Notes: generated from the sequence alone by a model not told the origin. A stretch of DNA of 64,000 nt from Spirochaetia bacterium (GCA_029880265.1 JAOUOT010000006.1:62001-126000), one strand, 5' to 3'. Numbered from the stretch's first letter, positions 1 through 9,842 are shown. Numbers and translations are program-made.

Positions 1-578
1 TGGAAACCATATTTAAATACGATGAAAATTCTTCAACATTGGGCACAATGGGAGAAAAAGGAACCGGCTTTGGCCTTCCTCTGGTGAAAGAAATTGTTCA
101 GGCTCATAACGCCGATATTTCGGTAAGTTCAAATCAAAATCAGGGTACCGTTTTTTCAATAAATTATCAGAATATAACGCCTAGAATATTGGTTATAAAT
201 GAAAATATTGAAAATCTTACGTCTATTAAAAGCGCAATCTCAAAATTAAAAGCCGATTATATCGAAGCCTCTGATATTCAAACAGCTGAGCAATTATTGG
301 TTAATAAAAAACCCCATGTCATATTACTGGATTTATTAATGTCAAATCAAGCCGGATTAGAAGTTTTAGAATTTATAAAATCTAAAACTGAACAGTACGA
401 TATACCGGTTATCGCAATCATGGCAGATAATCAAATTGAAACCCGAGATATCGTTTTACATCATTCTCTTGACGATTTTGTTCCAAACCCTTTAGATATG
501 TATGATATTATTCATAAAATAGAAAAATCTTTAAGTAACGCATATCAGGAAGGCGAGCTTTTTAATGATTGGAGCTAA
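1..578 (+). CDS. Hybrid histidine kinase, C-terminal part (HATPase end plus receiver), truncated by window edge
   Basis: The open frame runs in from the left edge. The first ~55 codons hold the end of a HATPase_c domain: an ATP-lid stretch followed by the G2 box GTGFGLPLV, typical of sensor kinases. A receiver-like domain of about 120 residues follows and ends the protein. In it the phosphoacceptor Asp is kept (ILLDLLM), but the acidic pocket reads VINEN instead of the usual VxDD, and the conserved Lys before Pro is replaced (VPNPLD where KP is expected). The receiver may therefore be a degenerate or phosphorylation-independent module. The sensor and HisKA parts lie outside the window, so the input signal cannot be told. 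It faces a convergent gene 14 bases away. Confidence 0.85.
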   Translation, partial: ETIFKYDENSSTLGTMGEKGTGFGLPLVKEIVQAHNADISVSSNQNQGTVFSINYQNITPRILVINENIENLTSIKSAISKLKADYIEASDIQTAEQLLVNKKPHVILLDLLMSNQAGLEVLEFIKSKTEQYDIPVIAIMADNQIETRDIVLHHSLDDFVPNPLDMYDIIHKIEKSLSNAYQEGELFNDWS

Positions 579-592
579 TTTCGAGCGTCAGA

Positions 593-1057
593 TTACAAAT
601 TAATTTTTTCATATTCAGCATAAAGGAACGCTTCTTCTTTATTTATTCTTGTTTTCAATGCCGCGATAAGAGCGCCTAATTCTTTAGCGAATTCTACATC
701 GGCATTTTCAATATTTTTATATTTTTCAAAAAAATCAATAGCCATTCCCGATACCATGGCCATGTCTTGAGCAAACAATTCGAGTTTCTCTTTTAAATCT
801 ATATGGTTTTCGGCATGCGCGGTTAATTCAGGATATAAACGGCTGTCTTCTTTTTCTAAATGAGACAACAATAAATTTTCAATTTCATGCACTTTTTCGC
901 GGCCGGCTTTGGTTGTAATTCCTAAATTTTTTACCGTCTCAAGCGTTTCTAAAAGCAGCTTGTGTTCCGATTTTAATTCTGTTATTAATTGAGACAATTT
1001 TATGAAGTTTCCTTTTAATTTTTTTAATCTTATATAATATACTAAATATAAGACCAA
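593..1057 (-). CDS. Hemerythrin-like HHE-domain protein
   Basis: This small helical protein has the spacing of a hemerythrin HHE domain: SEHKLLLETL early, then LLSHLEKEDSRLYPEL in the middle, then a final helix with KEEAFLYAEYE. Such domains bind a di-iron centre and sense or carry oxygen, or protect against reactive species. The last metal-binding helix has Glu but no clear His, so the full ligand set is uncertain. The longest frame begins at a TTG at 1057. A TTG at 997 just before SQLITEL, preceded by AAAGGA at some distance, is an alternative that removes a basic 20-residue lead. It lies next to, but 45 bases from, the chemotaxis genes on the same strand, so a role in aerotaxis is conceivable but not shown. 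Confidence 0.65.
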   Translation of the reverse strand: MVLYLVYYIRLKKLKGNFIKLSQLITELKSEHKLLLETLETVKNLGITTKAGREKVHEIENLLLSHLEKEDSRLYPELTAHAENHIDLKEKLELFAQDMAMVSGMAIDFFEKYKNIENADVEFAKELGALIAALKTRINKEEAFLYAEYEKINL

Positions 1058-1102
1058 TTGAATATTTCTTCAGAAGTCGTAAAGAGATATTATTAAGAGA
1101 AA

Positions 1103-2179
1103 TCAATCATATCTCAGAAATTCAACGATTTTCTTGGGAAGCTTTTGCAAAGGCAGTACTTCGTTAACTCCGCCTCTTTTTATGGCTTCTGCGGGCATTC
1201 CGAAAACTATGCATGAAATTTCATCTTGAGCGATACAGTAAGAACCCGATTCATGCATCTCAAGCATACCTGACGCGCCGTCGTCGCCCATGCCGGTCAT
1301 AATGATGCCAAGCGCGTTTTTGCCCGCTTCTCTCGCTACAGAACGAAAAAGGACGTCTACAGACGGTCTGTGGCGGCTAACCGGCGGCCCGTCTTGCACC
1401 GTTACGCGATATTGCGCGCCGCTTCTTTTTAATATCATATGAAAATTTCCCGGGGCAATTAAAACTCTGCCCGGTATTACCCTGTCGCCGTCTTCGGCTT
1501 CTTTAACTTCTACTTCAGATATTGAATTAAGTCTTTGCGCGAAAGCAAGAGTAAATTTTTCGGGCATATGTTGAACGATAATGATTCCGGGCGATACTCT
1601 CGGCAGTCTGGTAAGAATAAATTCAAGCGCCTGCGTGCCCCCTGTAGATGCGCCAATGGCCACAACCTGATCGGTTGTTTTTTCCATTGCTGTTGATGAC
1701 ATTTTAGGCGGTAATATTGCGTCTGCGCTAAGTTTAGGCTCTGTTATCAGTTTATTTATAGTTTTAATTTTGTTAACTTTCGCCTGGGCAGCCCCTTTTA
1801 CCGAATCAATGAGCCTTTTTTTTGAATCTTCAAGAAATCCTTTCAGGCCCAAAGTAGGCTTTGTTATAATTTCAACGGCTCCGTTTGATACCGCCTGCAT
1901 GGTAACTTCAGCGCCCTCAACCGTAAGAGTAGAGCATATCACAACTGGCGTAGGTTTTTCTGCCATTATTTTCTTTAAGAATGTAATGCCATCCATGCGG
2001 GGCATTTCAATATCAAGAACAATAACATCGGGCCACTCTTTATTTAAATAGTTCATGGCAAACACCGGGTCAGAGGCCGTCGATATAACTTCTATACCCG
2101 GGTCAGAGTTTAATATTTCGCTTATAACCTGTCTTACAACCGCTGAATCGTCTACTATCGCTACTTTTATTTTTGCCAT
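1103..2179 (-). CDS. cheB: CheB: chemotaxis protein-glutamate methylesterase/deamidase
   Basis: Receiver domain (residues ~1-120) with the acidic pair D10-D11, phosphoacceptor D56 in VIVLDIEMP and the TKP lysine, then a linker and a CheB methylesterase domain (~165-358). The hydrolase triad is visible: Ser in [10 protein letters not shown], His in VQHMPEKF and Asp in [10 protein letters not shown]. CheB demethylates and deamidates chemoreceptors when phosphorylated by CheA. I place the start at the ATG at 2179, which has AAAGAAAGG upstream and begins directly before the receiver. The frame is open further upstream to 2245 but would then overlap cheD. It is the last gene of the mcp-cheW-cheW-cheR-cheD-cheB run, 14 bases after cheD. 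Confidence 0.96.
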   Translation of the reverse strand: MAKIKVAIVDDSAVVRQVISEILNSDPGIEVISTASDPVFAMNYLNKEWPDVIVLDIEMPRMDGITFLKKIMAEKPTPVVICSTLTVEGAEVTMQAVSNGAVEIITKPTLGLKGFLEDSKKRLIDSVKGAAQAKVNKIKTINKLITEPKLSADAILPPKMSSTAMEKTTDQVVAIGASTGGTQALEFILTRLPRVSPGIIIVQHMPEKFTLAFAQRLNSISEVEVKEAEDGDRVIPGRVLIAPGNFHMILKRSGAQYRVTVQDGPPVSRHRPSVDVLFRSVAREAGKNALGIIMTGMGDDGASGMLEMHESGSYCIAQDEISCIVFGMPAEAIKRGGVNEVLPLQKLPKKIVEFLRYD

Positions 2180-2193
2180 TTTTTTGCCTTTCT

Positions 2194-2694
2194 TTATTTG
2201 GCCTCTGCCGTCTGGGGTCTTTTCAGCCATACATTGCCGCTCCATAAATCTAGCGCAATGCTTCTGTGCCCTTCGCCTTTTACGTGTTTTCCCATAACCT
2301 GAAAATTATATTTTGATACAAATTCTTCGGCAAGAGCTACGTTTTTATCGCCTACTTTCACCACTCTGTCTGTCTGAATATTAGCAAACATATTTCCTCC
2401 GCCGAAAATTTTTACGTGATAATCGCGCGGTTTCGTTTTGGCTTTTTCAATTTCATGCAAGATCATTTCCATTACTTCGGCCCCGTAACGAGGGTCATAT
2501 TTTTCGCCTGCGGGTTTTTCGCCGGCTCTTGAAGCCAATAAATAATGACACATGCCACCTATTTTTAATTTTGGATGCCATAAACATAATGCGACGCATG
2601 AACCCAGTATGGTTCTTACTCTTGAATCTGAATCGCCCCAGTAAAACTCACCGGGCTGTAAAAATATCTCTACTATAAAATCTGGCGTATTCAT
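2194..2694 (-). CDS. cheD: CheD: chemoreceptor glutamine deamidase
   Basis: A 166-residue protein of normal CheD length. The catalytic Cys is C33 in TILGSCVAL and the His is H50 in GGMCHYLLA; their 17-residue spacing matches the Thermotoga enzyme. Conserved IFGGGNMF and the GxxHR segment near the end ([12 protein letters not shown]) are also present. CheD deamidates Gln residues in receptor methylation helices and is often regulated by CheC, which is not in this window. Its start codon overlaps the cheR stop by four bases (translational coupling), so the two receptor-modifying enzymes are probably made together. Confidence 0.95.
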   Translation of the reverse strand: MNTPDFIVEIFLQPGEFYWGDSDSRVRTILGSCVALCLWHPKLKIGGMCHYLLASRAGEKPAGEKYDPRYGAEVMEMILHEIEKAKTKPRDYHVKIFGGGNMFANIQTDRVVKVGDKNVALAEEFVSKYNFQVMGKHVKGEGHRSIALDLWSGNVWLKRPQTAEAK

Positions 2695-3521
2695 GTCTTT
2701 CTATATATTGTCGGCTTATATTGTTTCATAATATCGGTTACGTTATTTAAAGTTTCTGAGTGACCCACTATAAAAAATCCGTCTTTATTTAACGCCGAAT
2801 GAAGACTATCTACAATTTTTTTCTTTGTAGCGTTATCAAAATATATTAGCACGTTCCTCAAAATAATTACGTCAAACTTTCCTACTTTAGGAAGAGGCTC
2901 TATCAGGTTTACTTTTCTGAAAGTAACATTTCTTTTTAATTCTTTTTTAATTATAAACTTTCCCTGTTGGTCGTTAATTCCACGCATACAATAATTCTTT
3001 AAATATTTATCGGGAATATCTTTTGTTCGTTCTATGGGATATATTCCGTTTCTGGCTTTTTCTAAAACAGTTTCATTTATATCTGACCCCATGATTTCCC
3101 AACCTGTGGGGCCAAGTTTTTCTTCTAAAGTCATAGCAATAGAATAAGCCTCTTCGCCCGACGACGACGCCGCGCTCCAGACTCTAAGCGACCCGCCCTG
3201 AAAGTTTGGCGCTATCTCGTTTTTTATAAATTCAAAATGGGGTGGTTCTCTGAAAAAATAGGTTTCATTCGTGGTCAACAAATTGACCATAATCTGCCTT
3301 TCATCAAGATTATTAGACTCGGTTACAAGCTTTAAATAATCGGCATATGTTTTTAATTGAAAGTGTTTTACTCTTTTTAATAACCGGCTAGCGATTAGAG
3401 CTCTTTTACCGTCTGACATGTGAATGCCGGCAAGTTTATAGATAAGATCGCTGAACCCTTTAAATTCATGATCTTTTAGTTGTAATTTATGATATTCATA
3501 GTTCTGTGTACTTGTTTCCAC
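2691..3521 (-). CDS. cheR: CheR: chemotaxis protein methyltransferase
   Basis: 276 residues, close to the usual CheR length. An all-helical N-terminal domain (~15-90, ending in TNETYFFREPPHF) precedes the SAM-binding domain. SAM motifs are RVWSAASSSGEEAYSIAM (the family usually has AGCSTGEE), the acidic SDINETVLEKAR and ILRNVLIYFD. It transfers methyl groups from SAM to receptor glutamates. Both receptors in this window end in an aromatic pentapeptide of the type that tethers CheR, so the enzyme may use that docking mode. It sits between cheW and cheD. Confidence 0.96.
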   Translation of the reverse strand: METSTQNYEYHKLQLKDHEFKGFSDLIYKLAGIHMSDGKRALIASRLLKRVKHFQLKTYADYLKLVTESNNLDERQIMVNLLTTNETYFFREPPHFEFIKNEIAPNFQGGSLRVWSAASSSGEEAYSIAMTLEEKLGPTGWEIMGSDINETVLEKARNGIYPIERTKDIPDKYLKNYCMRGINDQQGKFIIKKELKRNVTFRKVNLIEPLPKVGKFDVIILRNVLIYFDNATKKKIVDSLHSALNKDGFFIVGHSETLNNVTDIMKQYKPTIYRKT

Positions 3522-3555
3522 TGCATTTTCTCTTTGTTAATAATATTTTCTCTCT

Positions 3556-4554
3556 CTATTCTGAAGTTTTTTCAACCGGTTCAGCTACGGTTTCTGCTTC
3601 TTCTGAACCCGAATTAGTCTCAACATTTTCGGTCGGCTCGTCTTCAGACGCCGAATCGTCTTCAAAAACCAATTCGTCAGAGACGCTTTCGTCTTCAAAA
3701 ACAACTTCTTCTTCTGATGCGGGAATGTTCGATAAGGCGGCTGTAGATTCAGCCTGTTTTTCTTTTGCCTTTATCAAAGCTTCGTTTGCGGCTGTCGCTG
3801 CGTAGGCCAATGCGGCCTCTGCCTCTGCTTTTACGTTTTCTATATCTTCAGGCGAATATGCCTCTTCATATCTTTCTGCCGCGGCCGCAACCGCGGCCGC
3901 TTTTGCCGCAGCTTCAGCAGCCGCCATGGCCGCCGCTTTGGCTTTCGCCGCAATAGAGCCTTCTTTAACGTTTATATCGCCTAAAAAGTTTCTCATAAAT
4001 TCTGTAGTCTGAGATTCTTGACTACCCATACCTGGTCCTGATGGTTTTCCCGTTTTTATGACGTCTTCAAGAGCAGAAAAGTCTTTTACGTCTAAAATAG
4101 ACTGAGCGTTTATGATTACAATAAAATTACCCTCTACTTTGCCTATACCGTCAATAAAATCAATATGCACGTCTGTTCCGAAGTCGGGCGAAGGATCAAT
4201 GTTTTCGTTACTAATACTTATCACTTCGTTAACAGATTCTACCATTAGACCAACATCAAGTGTTTGGCCTTTCTTTTGAACCTCAATAATAACTATACAC
4301 GTTAATTTAGTAATTTCACTCTGTAATTTTTTAAAACGAAAAGATAAATCTAAAACGGGAACCGAATGCCCCCGCAAATTAAGCACCCCTTTTACATATT
4401 TTGGCGCTAAAGGAATAAAACTTAAGCCGCCATATGCGATGATTTCTTTAACATTACTAATATCTATGGCAAATAATTGACCGGCAAGATAAAACGTTAA
4501 AAACTGTTGGTCTGTTCTACCGGTTCTTTCTTCTGTTTTTATAGCTTGTTTCAT
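3556..4554 (-). CDS. cheW: CheW-like coupling protein with long Ala-rich and acidic C-terminal tail
   Basis: Residues ~15-160 form a CheW domain (QFLTFYLAGQLFAID at the start, VKGVLNLRGHSVPVLDL in the core, conserved Arg in NLRG). CheW couples receptors to the kinase CheA. The protein is about twice the normal length. After the domain comes an Ala/Lys/Glu-rich helix-forming stretch (~202-262, with runs such as AAAEAAAKAAAVAAAA) and then an acidic tail (~280-332) with a repeated VFEDxSxSxxE unit. The tail is not part of the CheW fold and I do not recognise it. The second cheW lies 12 bases upstream. The two could serve different receptors or kinases. Confidence 0.9.
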   Translation of the reverse strand: MKQAIKTEERTGRTDQQFLTFYLAGQLFAIDISNVKEIIAYGGLSFIPLAPKYVKGVLNLRGHSVPVLDLSFRFKKLQSEITKLTCIVIIEVQKKGQTLDVGLMVESVNEVISISNENIDPSPDFGTDVHIDFIDGIGKVEGNFIVIINAQSILDVKDFSALEDVIKTGKPSGPGMGSQESQTTEFMRNFLGDINVKEGSIAAKAKAAAMAAAEAAAKAAAVAAAAERYEEAYSPEDIENVKAEAEAALAYAATAANEALIKAKEKQAESTAALSNIPASEEEVVFEDESVSDELVFEDDSASEDEPTENVETNSGSEEAETVAEPVEKTSE

Positions 4555-4566
4555 ATTATATTTTAA

Positions 4567-5289
4567 TTAATTTTTATTTACTTTCTCTTTATTTGCCTGA
4601 GTATTTTCTTCATCGGTTATCTTTTGGTTTATTTCTTTTTTTGTTTCTTCGTTTGTTTCTTCTAAAGCAATTTTAGATTTTTCAAGTTCCGAGGCTTTTT
4701 TCATCTTTTTTTCAAGACTCTGGAATTTTTCTTTCGCAATATCAAATTTCGATAATTCATCTAAATTTAGAACATTGGCAAGATTTAATACTGGCACAAA
4801 ACTTTCTTCTACCTTTCCCATAAATTGAAGAAATTCCGGTTTTATTTTTGTACCAAATTCGGGAGATTTTTCCATATTGGTTTTTGCTATACTCACAACT
4901 TTATCTACGCTGTCTACCACCATGCCTATATCGACAGGTTCGCCTACGGCCTGCTCAACTTCAATGACTATAATGCAGGTAAGGCGGGTTACGTCTCTGC
5001 CCCTTTGATGAAATCGTCTGGCAAGGTCGATTACGGGAACAACGCTTCCCCTTAAGTTCATGACGCCCTTTATGTAATCTGGCGTCATGGGAACCCTTGC
5101 TATATCGGTATAGCTTAAAATCTCTTTTACGTGCATAATATCTATGCCGTATAAATCTTTATCAATGGAAAACGATAAAAACTGTTCTTCGTCTATTGTT
5201 CCTACCCTAAGCTCTTCTTTTGAGCGCTCTACATTTTGAGTAGCAATAGCCGCAATGTCAAATTCTTCTTCTTTTACCGCTGTTTCCAT
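4567..5289 (-). CDS. cheW: CheW: chemotaxis coupling protein with charged tail
   Basis: CheW domain at about residues 30-185: QFLSFSIDKDLYGIDIMHVKEI, then MRG-type VMNLRGSVVPVIDL, and FGTKI before the last strand. The domain is followed by a ~50-residue Lys/Glu-rich probable coiled-coil tail. It links the chemoreceptor signalling tip to CheA. It lies 23 bases after the receptor gene and 12 bases before the second cheW in the same operon. The two CheW domains are similar but clearly diverged, so this is an old duplication. The Shine-Dalgarno before the ATG is weak, as for many genes here. Confidence 0.94.
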   Translation of the reverse strand: METAVKEEEFDIAAIATQNVERSKEELRVGTIDEEQFLSFSIDKDLYGIDIMHVKEILSYTDIARVPMTPDYIKGVMNLRGSVVPVIDLARRFHQRGRDVTRLTCIIVIEVEQAVGEPVDIGMVVDSVDKVVSIAKTNMEKSPEFGTKIKPEFLQFMGKVEESFVPVLNLANVLNLDELSKFDIAKEKFQSLEKKMKKASELEKSKIALEETNEETKKEINQKITDEENTQANKEKVNKN

Positions 5290-5312
5290 TATTTTATCTT
5301 ATTTCAATATTC

Positions 5313-7418
5313 TTAAAATTTAACAAAATCTTTTGAGGTCAAATCGGCCGGAGCCTTGCCGCCTTCGGGCTTTGCCTTCGGAGGCGTATATTCATGCTTT
5401 TGACCAGATTCGCCGTCTTTTTTGGCCGCGGCTTGCTGATTCAACAATTGAGCCGCTTTAGCCATGTGATCTTCGGTTCTTACCTGGGTTTTTGCCTGTC
5501 TTATGGCGTCTTCGCCTATTTTAAAGAATGAAACCGTCTGCTGTAAGAATTCGGCCTGACCGTTTAACTCTTCAGAAGTGGCCGCAAGCTCTTCTGCGGC
5601 CGATGCGCTTTGCTGGGTTACCTTATCAAGCTGACCCATGGCAGCGTTTATCTGGTTAACGCCGCTGTTTTGCTGTTCAGAGGCAGCCGTTATTTCTTGA
5701 ACCAGATCGGCCGTTTTTTGAATATTGGGCACGATAACCTCAAGAAGTTTGCCCGCCTTTTCGGCGACTTCTACGCTGTCGCCCGCCAATGAACCAATCT
5801 CTTGCGCAGCCACCTGGCTTCTTTCGGCAAGCTTTCTTACCTCAGAGGCAACAACCGCAAACCCCTTGCCGTGTTCGCCGGCTCGTGCGGCTTCAATCGC
5901 CGCGTTAAGGGCCAGAAGGTTTGTCTGGTAAGCGATTTCTTCAATGATATTAATTTTTTCAGCAATAGAACGCATGGCCTGCACCGTCTCGATTACCGCC
6001 TTGCCGCCTTCAGCCGCTTCTTTAGAGGTTTTGGTGGCAATGCCGTCGGTTATTTTCGCGTTTTCTGTATTTTGAGATATGCTCGCAGACATCTCTTCAA
6101 GCGAAGAAGTCGTCTCTTCAACGCTGGCCGCCTGCTCGTTTGAACCCTGACTCATGCTTTGGGCCGTCGCCGTAAGTTCAGAAGAGGCCGAAGCCACAGA
6201 TTCGGCGTTATTTAAGACATCGGCGATTGTTCTTTTTAGTTTTTCCTGCATTTCTTTTAAAGAAGCCATCACCCGCCCTATTTCGTCTTTTGATTTTACC
6301 TTGATATCTTCGGTAAAATCGCCGGCCGCCATTGTTTCGCAAGAAACAACCGTGACCTGAAGGGGTTTTGAAATGCTCAAGGCGACAAAAAAGGCCATAA
6401 CCGAAACTAAAGCCGCAACCACAAGCACAAAGAAAATTATACTGTTTATTAAAGCGTCTGTCGGTAGTTTAACCTCGGCCAGGTCAATTTCGGCAATCAT
6501 GGCCCATGTAACCTTATCGTATAGTTTTAAGGGCGAATAAGCCGATAGTACATCGTTGCCGTTATAATCTGAAATAATACCCTCGCCCGATTTGCCCGCA
6601 AGGGCCTCTTTAGTGGCCGTCGTATCTACGCCGTTTTTTTGAATGTTACCGGCAAATGAAGCTTTTACGCTTCGGTTTTGTTTATCGAGAAAAGAATCTG
6701 ATCTCATAAGATTATCAGGGCCCACAAGATAAGTCTCGCCGGTATCGCCCATGCCTGCTCTTTCTTGCATGATGGCGTTAATAGAATCTAACGATAACTG
6801 AAGGGCGATAACGCCTAGCTCTTCGCCGCCCTGGTGAGCATGCTGCATGATCTTGGCCGCTATAAACGAACAAGGTTCGTTGTTTGACGGCGCGTAGGGA
6901 GCAAAATCGGCAAAACCAAAACCTTCTTTCATGGCATCGTTAAAAGCCTTTGCTAAACCAGAACTTCTTAAGCGGCCCTTTACAAGATTTTCGCCTAAAT
7001 CGCTTTCTTTGGCGTTGGTATAAATAACGTCGCCTTCAAGGTTCATCACAAACAAGTCATAATATCCGTATTCTTTCTGGTAATTCTGGGGCCACGCGCT
7101 TCTTATTTTTTCAAGCGCTTTATATTTAGGGCCCGTTGTGCCGCCTTCGGCCTTAAATACAGGATCCATTTCTTCAATGATAAGATGTATATCTTCGGCG
7201 GTGGTTAAAACCTTAATATCGCCTCTTCTTTCTTCAAAAAATGCCGCTATCCATTTCTTTTTGGTTTCTTTTAATGAAACCAGCTGGTTAAAGGCCGTCT
7301 TTTCAAGGGCCCCTTCTGATAAATTGGCGCTGTAAAAGCCAACGGCTATCACCGGCACTATGCCAGCAATTAAAAAAAGCGCTATTAGCTTTGTTCTTAT
7401 TTTCATATTTTTTAACAT
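5313..7418 (-). CDS. Methyl-accepting chemotaxis protein with dCache-type periplasmic sensor
   Basis: 701 residues. TM1 lies at ~9-29, a ~290-residue periplasmic region with double-Cache features follows (membrane-distal strand pattern [15 protein letters not shown], later [16 protein letters not shown]), then TM2 (~325-348), HAMP (~350-402) and the cytoplasmic signalling domain. The kinase-control hairpin is [16 protein letters not shown] near residue 504. The protein ends in DFVKF, which fits the CheR/CheB tether pattern x-[HFYW]-x-x-[HFYW]. The start is supported by GAGGT six bases before the ATG. It is the first gene of the che operon. The ligand is unknown; dCache domains commonly bind amino acids or other small molecules. 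Confidence 0.95.
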   Translation of the reverse strand: MLKNMKIRTKLIALFLIAGIVPVIAVGFYSANLSEGALEKTAFNQLVSLKETKKKWIAAFFEERRGDIKVLTTAEDIHLIIEEMDPVFKAEGGTTGPKYKALEKIRSAWPQNYQKEYGYYDLFVMNLEGDVIYTNAKESDLGENLVKGRLRSSGLAKAFNDAMKEGFGFADFAPYAPSNNEPCSFIAAKIMQHAHQGGEELGVIALQLSLDSINAIMQERAGMGDTGETYLVGPDNLMRSDSFLDKQNRSVKASFAGNIQKNGVDTTATKEALAGKSGEGIISDYNGNDVLSAYSPLKLYDKVTWAMIAEIDLAEVKLPTDALINSIIFFVLVVAALVSVMAFFVALSISKPLQVTVVSCETMAAGDFTEDIKVKSKDEIGRVMASLKEMQEKLKRTIADVLNNAESVASASSELTATAQSMSQGSNEQAASVEETTSSLEEMSASISQNTENAKITDGIATKTSKEAAEGGKAVIETVQAMRSIAEKINIIEEIAYQTNLLALNAAIEAARAGEHGKGFAVVASEVRKLAERSQVAAQEIGSLAGDSVEVAEKAGKLLEVIVPNIQKTADLVQEITAASEQQNSGVNQINAAMGQLDKVTQQSASAAEELAATSEELNGQAEFLQQTVSFFKIGEDAIRQAKTQVRTEDHMAKAAQLLNQQAAAKKDGESGQKHEYTPPKAKPEGGKAPADLTSKDFVKF

Positions 7419-7820
7419 TTTTTACCTCGTGAATTAATGTGTTGTTGATTTTTTTATTTTAATAACTTTTTTAGTTATACGAAACTTTCCCTTTGTTTTC
7501 AACATTCTTTTTTTATTTAATCTTAAAATTATATATTCTTTTTAGAGAAAAATCAATTTTTTTTGCATTTTTTTTATAAAAATGAAGTTTAGATTGATTC
7601 AACACATCTCTAACAATGATAATATTTTCGGCTTTTTCAGGCGTCAACTTCATTGGTTATGAGAAAAAGAATTGGTTTCATTGATTGTCGCAATTTTATT
7701 TATATTGTACGCTAACAAAATTGACGTTATTTCAATATCCCAAACCTTCTTTAAAAAATAAAATAACGAAGATAAAATAAAGCGCCTAAAATTACTTGAA
7801 ACAGATAATCTGTTTTTCAT
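7419..7820. other. Intergenic region between the two chemoreceptor genes
   Basis: About 400 AT-rich bases with no credible gene. It must hold the promoter of the mcp-cheW-cheW-cheR-cheD-cheB operon and the end of the upstream receptor gene. The one site I can support is a flagellar-sigma-like promoter at 7625-7652. I see no strong intrinsic terminator. Confidence 0.6.
7625..7652 (-). promoter_or_regulatory. Candidate sigma-28 (FliA-type) promoter for the che operon
   Basis: Read on the minus strand, TGAAGTTG (7652-7645) is followed by 12 bases and then GCCGAAAA (7632-7625). The FliA consensus is TAAAGTTT, 11 bases, GCCGATAA, so six of eight and seven of eight positions agree and the spacing is one base longer. 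It lies about 207 bases upstream of the receptor start. A fliA gene is present at the right end of this window. This is a pattern match only. Confidence 0.4.
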
Positions 7821-9842
7821 TTAAAACTTCACAAAATCTCTGCTCGTTAAATCTGCCGGAGCTTTCGTTTTTGTCTTTTTATCCATTTTTTCAAGAAGAC
7901 CCACTACGGTATTGCAAAGGTATTCAAATTTCGAATACTCTGCGTCTGCGTTTTGTCCTGAATTTTTTAATTCTACAACCTTCTTTATTGTTTTATGAAG
8001 TTTTTCATGTTCTTTTTCAAGTTCGCGCATTTCTTCAAAATGGCCATACTTTGCCATACCCTGAGAATAAATCCACTTACCGAGATCGCAATGTTGGTGC
8101 GAGGCGACCTGATCTTGCGTTAAAGACTGCTCGCCCTTCATAAACGCGCCAAGCTTCATTTTCCAGTTTATATGCATCATTTTAGCCGTAGTAAAATCCA
8201 TCGCGCCGCCCGTTGTTGTTTGCGCCATATGGGGTTTTATCGTTTGAAGATTTTTATTATGGTCATCTTTTGCCAATATTTCTTCAGTTTGCTTCATCAT
8301 GTTTTGTTTCATATGATAAGCCTGGCCCTGACGTTTTGCGGCTTCGCCTATTTTGAAAAACGAAACTGTCTGCTGAAGATATTCGGCCTGACTGCTTAAC
8401 TCTTCTGATGTGGCGGCAAGCTCTTCTGCCGCAGAGGCGCTTTGCTGGGTCACCTTATCAAGCTGTCCCATGGCCGAGCTTATCTGGCTTACCCCGCTGT
8501 TTTGCTGTTCAGAGGCCGCCGTAATTTCTTGAATTAAATCTGCGGTTTTTTGAATATTTGGCACAATCACCCCAAGCAATTTGCCGGCTTTTTCTGCTAT
8601 ATCAACGCTTTGATTAGAAACCTCGCCTATTTCTTTTGCGGCTACCTGGCTTCTTTCGGCAAGCTTTCTTACTTCAGAAGCGACGACCGCGAAACCCTTG
8701 CCGTGCTGCCCGGCTCTGGCCGCTTCAATGGCGGCATTTAAAGCGAGAAGATTTGTCTGGTAAGCGATATCTTCAATAATGGTAATTTTTTCGGCAATGG
8801 CGCGCATGGCCCTAAGGGTTTCGTCTACCGCTTTGCCGCCATCGCCGGCGTCTTTCGCGGCTTTCTGGGCTATGCCGTCTGTTATTTTTGCGTTTTCGGT
8901 ATTTTGGGTTATACTAGCAGACATCTCTTCAAGAGACGACGTGGTCTCTTCAACGCCGGCCGCCTGTTCGTTTGAACCCTGACTCATGCTCTGTGCCGTC
9001 GCGCTAAGTTCAGACGAGGCAGAGGCCACCGATTCGGCGTTATTTAAAACGTCGGCCATGATTTTTTTAAGCCGATCTTGCATATCTTTTAACGCGGTTA
9101 AAACTTGACCTATTTCGTCTTTACTGCGAATTTCTATTTTATTCTCAAGATTGCCGTTAGACATTGAATTGCAATATTCAATCGTTTCTTTTAAAGGTCT
9201 GTTGATGCTGCTGATTATATAAATTAAAATTGAGCCCAATAGAATCATCGCAAATATAAAAACGGTCCATGTTATTTTACGCGCCTCAACAACCGACTCG
9301 TCGCCTGCTTTTTGCGCTTCTTCATTATTTTTTTCAATTGAATCGGCCAGTTTTTCCATTTTTTCTTCGAGAAGTTCAAACAACTTTTCAAAATCTTCAA
9401 GTTTTCTTTCAATATAATCTTTATCTTCAGCGTTATCTAACGAAATTAAGATATTGGCGCCTTCTAAAAAAGCATTCAATTGCGGATTTACCTCATCTAC
9501 GGCCATTTGAATTTCTTTTTTCAAATCGGTCTTTTTAATTGCTTCAATTGATTCTTTAAAAGTTACGGCGTTTTCTTTAAATTTTTCTCTTACCTCGGCT
9601 AGCATCTTAAAGTCGCCGTGCTCCAATTCAAGAAGGGCGGCGTAAACGTTGCCGCTTATGCCCTCATGCATCATATCGGCGGTCAAAAGAAAACGCATAG
9701 CCTGAGAATTTTCAGAAATTTTATCCATTGAATCATCGATTTTCTCGAGATTAATATTGCTTACCATGGTTGAAGCCAGAAAGAAAAATCCCGTTGCAAA
9801 TCCGGTAATCCAAAGTTTTGTTTTGATTTTCAGGTTTTTCAT
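7821..9842 (-). CDS. Methyl-accepting chemotaxis protein with four-helix sensor and C-terminal zinc-binding CZB domain
   Basis: 673 residues. TM1 (~12-30), a helical periplasmic domain (~35-185, four-helix-bundle type), TM2 (~190-212), HAMP, then a signalling domain nearly identical to that of the neighbouring receptor (hairpin near 372). A CZB domain follows (~550-645) with putative zinc ligands H557, C585 (in HQHCDLGKW), H612 and H616. Their spacing closely matches the H/C/H/H set of E. coli DgcZ. CZB domains sense zinc or hypochlorous acid through the zinc-bound Cys. The protein ends in DFVKF like its neighbour. It is a separate transcription unit, about 400 bases upstream of the che operon. 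Confidence 0.94.
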   Translation of the reverse strand: MKNLKIKTKLWITGFATGFFFLASTMVSNINLEKIDDSMDKISENSQAMRFLLTADMMHEGISGNVYAALLELEHGDFKMLAEVREKFKENAVTFKESIEAIKKTDLKKEIQMAVDEVNPQLNAFLEGANILISLDNAEDKDYIERKLEDFEKLFELLEEKMEKLADSIEKNNEEAQKAGDESVVEARKITWTVFIFAMILLGSILIYIISSINRPLKETIEYCNSMSNGNLENKIEIRSKDEIGQVLTALKDMQDRLKKIMADVLNNAESVASASSELSATAQSMSQGSNEQAAGVEETTSSLEEMSASITQNTENAKITDGIAQKAAKDAGDGGKAVDETLRAMRAIAEKITIIEDIAYQTNLLALNAAIEAARAGQHGKGFAVVASEVRKLAERSQVAAKEIGEVSNQSVDIAEKAGKLLGVIVPNIQKTADLIQEITAASEQQNSGVSQISSAMGQLDKVTQQSASAAEELAATSEELSSQAEYLQQTVSFFKIGEAAKRQGQAYHMKQNMMKQTEEILAKDDHNKNLQTIKPHMAQTTTGGAMDFTTAKMMHINWKMKLGAFMKGEQSLTQDQVASHQHCDLGKWIYSQGMAKYGHFEEMRELEKEHEKLHKTIKKVVELKNSGQNADAEYSKFEYLCNTVVGLLEKMDKKTKTKAPADLTSRDFVKF

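Noticed and set aside
3880-3905. GC-rich palindrome with two NotI-like sites
   Set aside because: It lies in the Ala-coding tail of CheW. Repeated Ala codons (GCC/GCG) explain it without a regulatory role.
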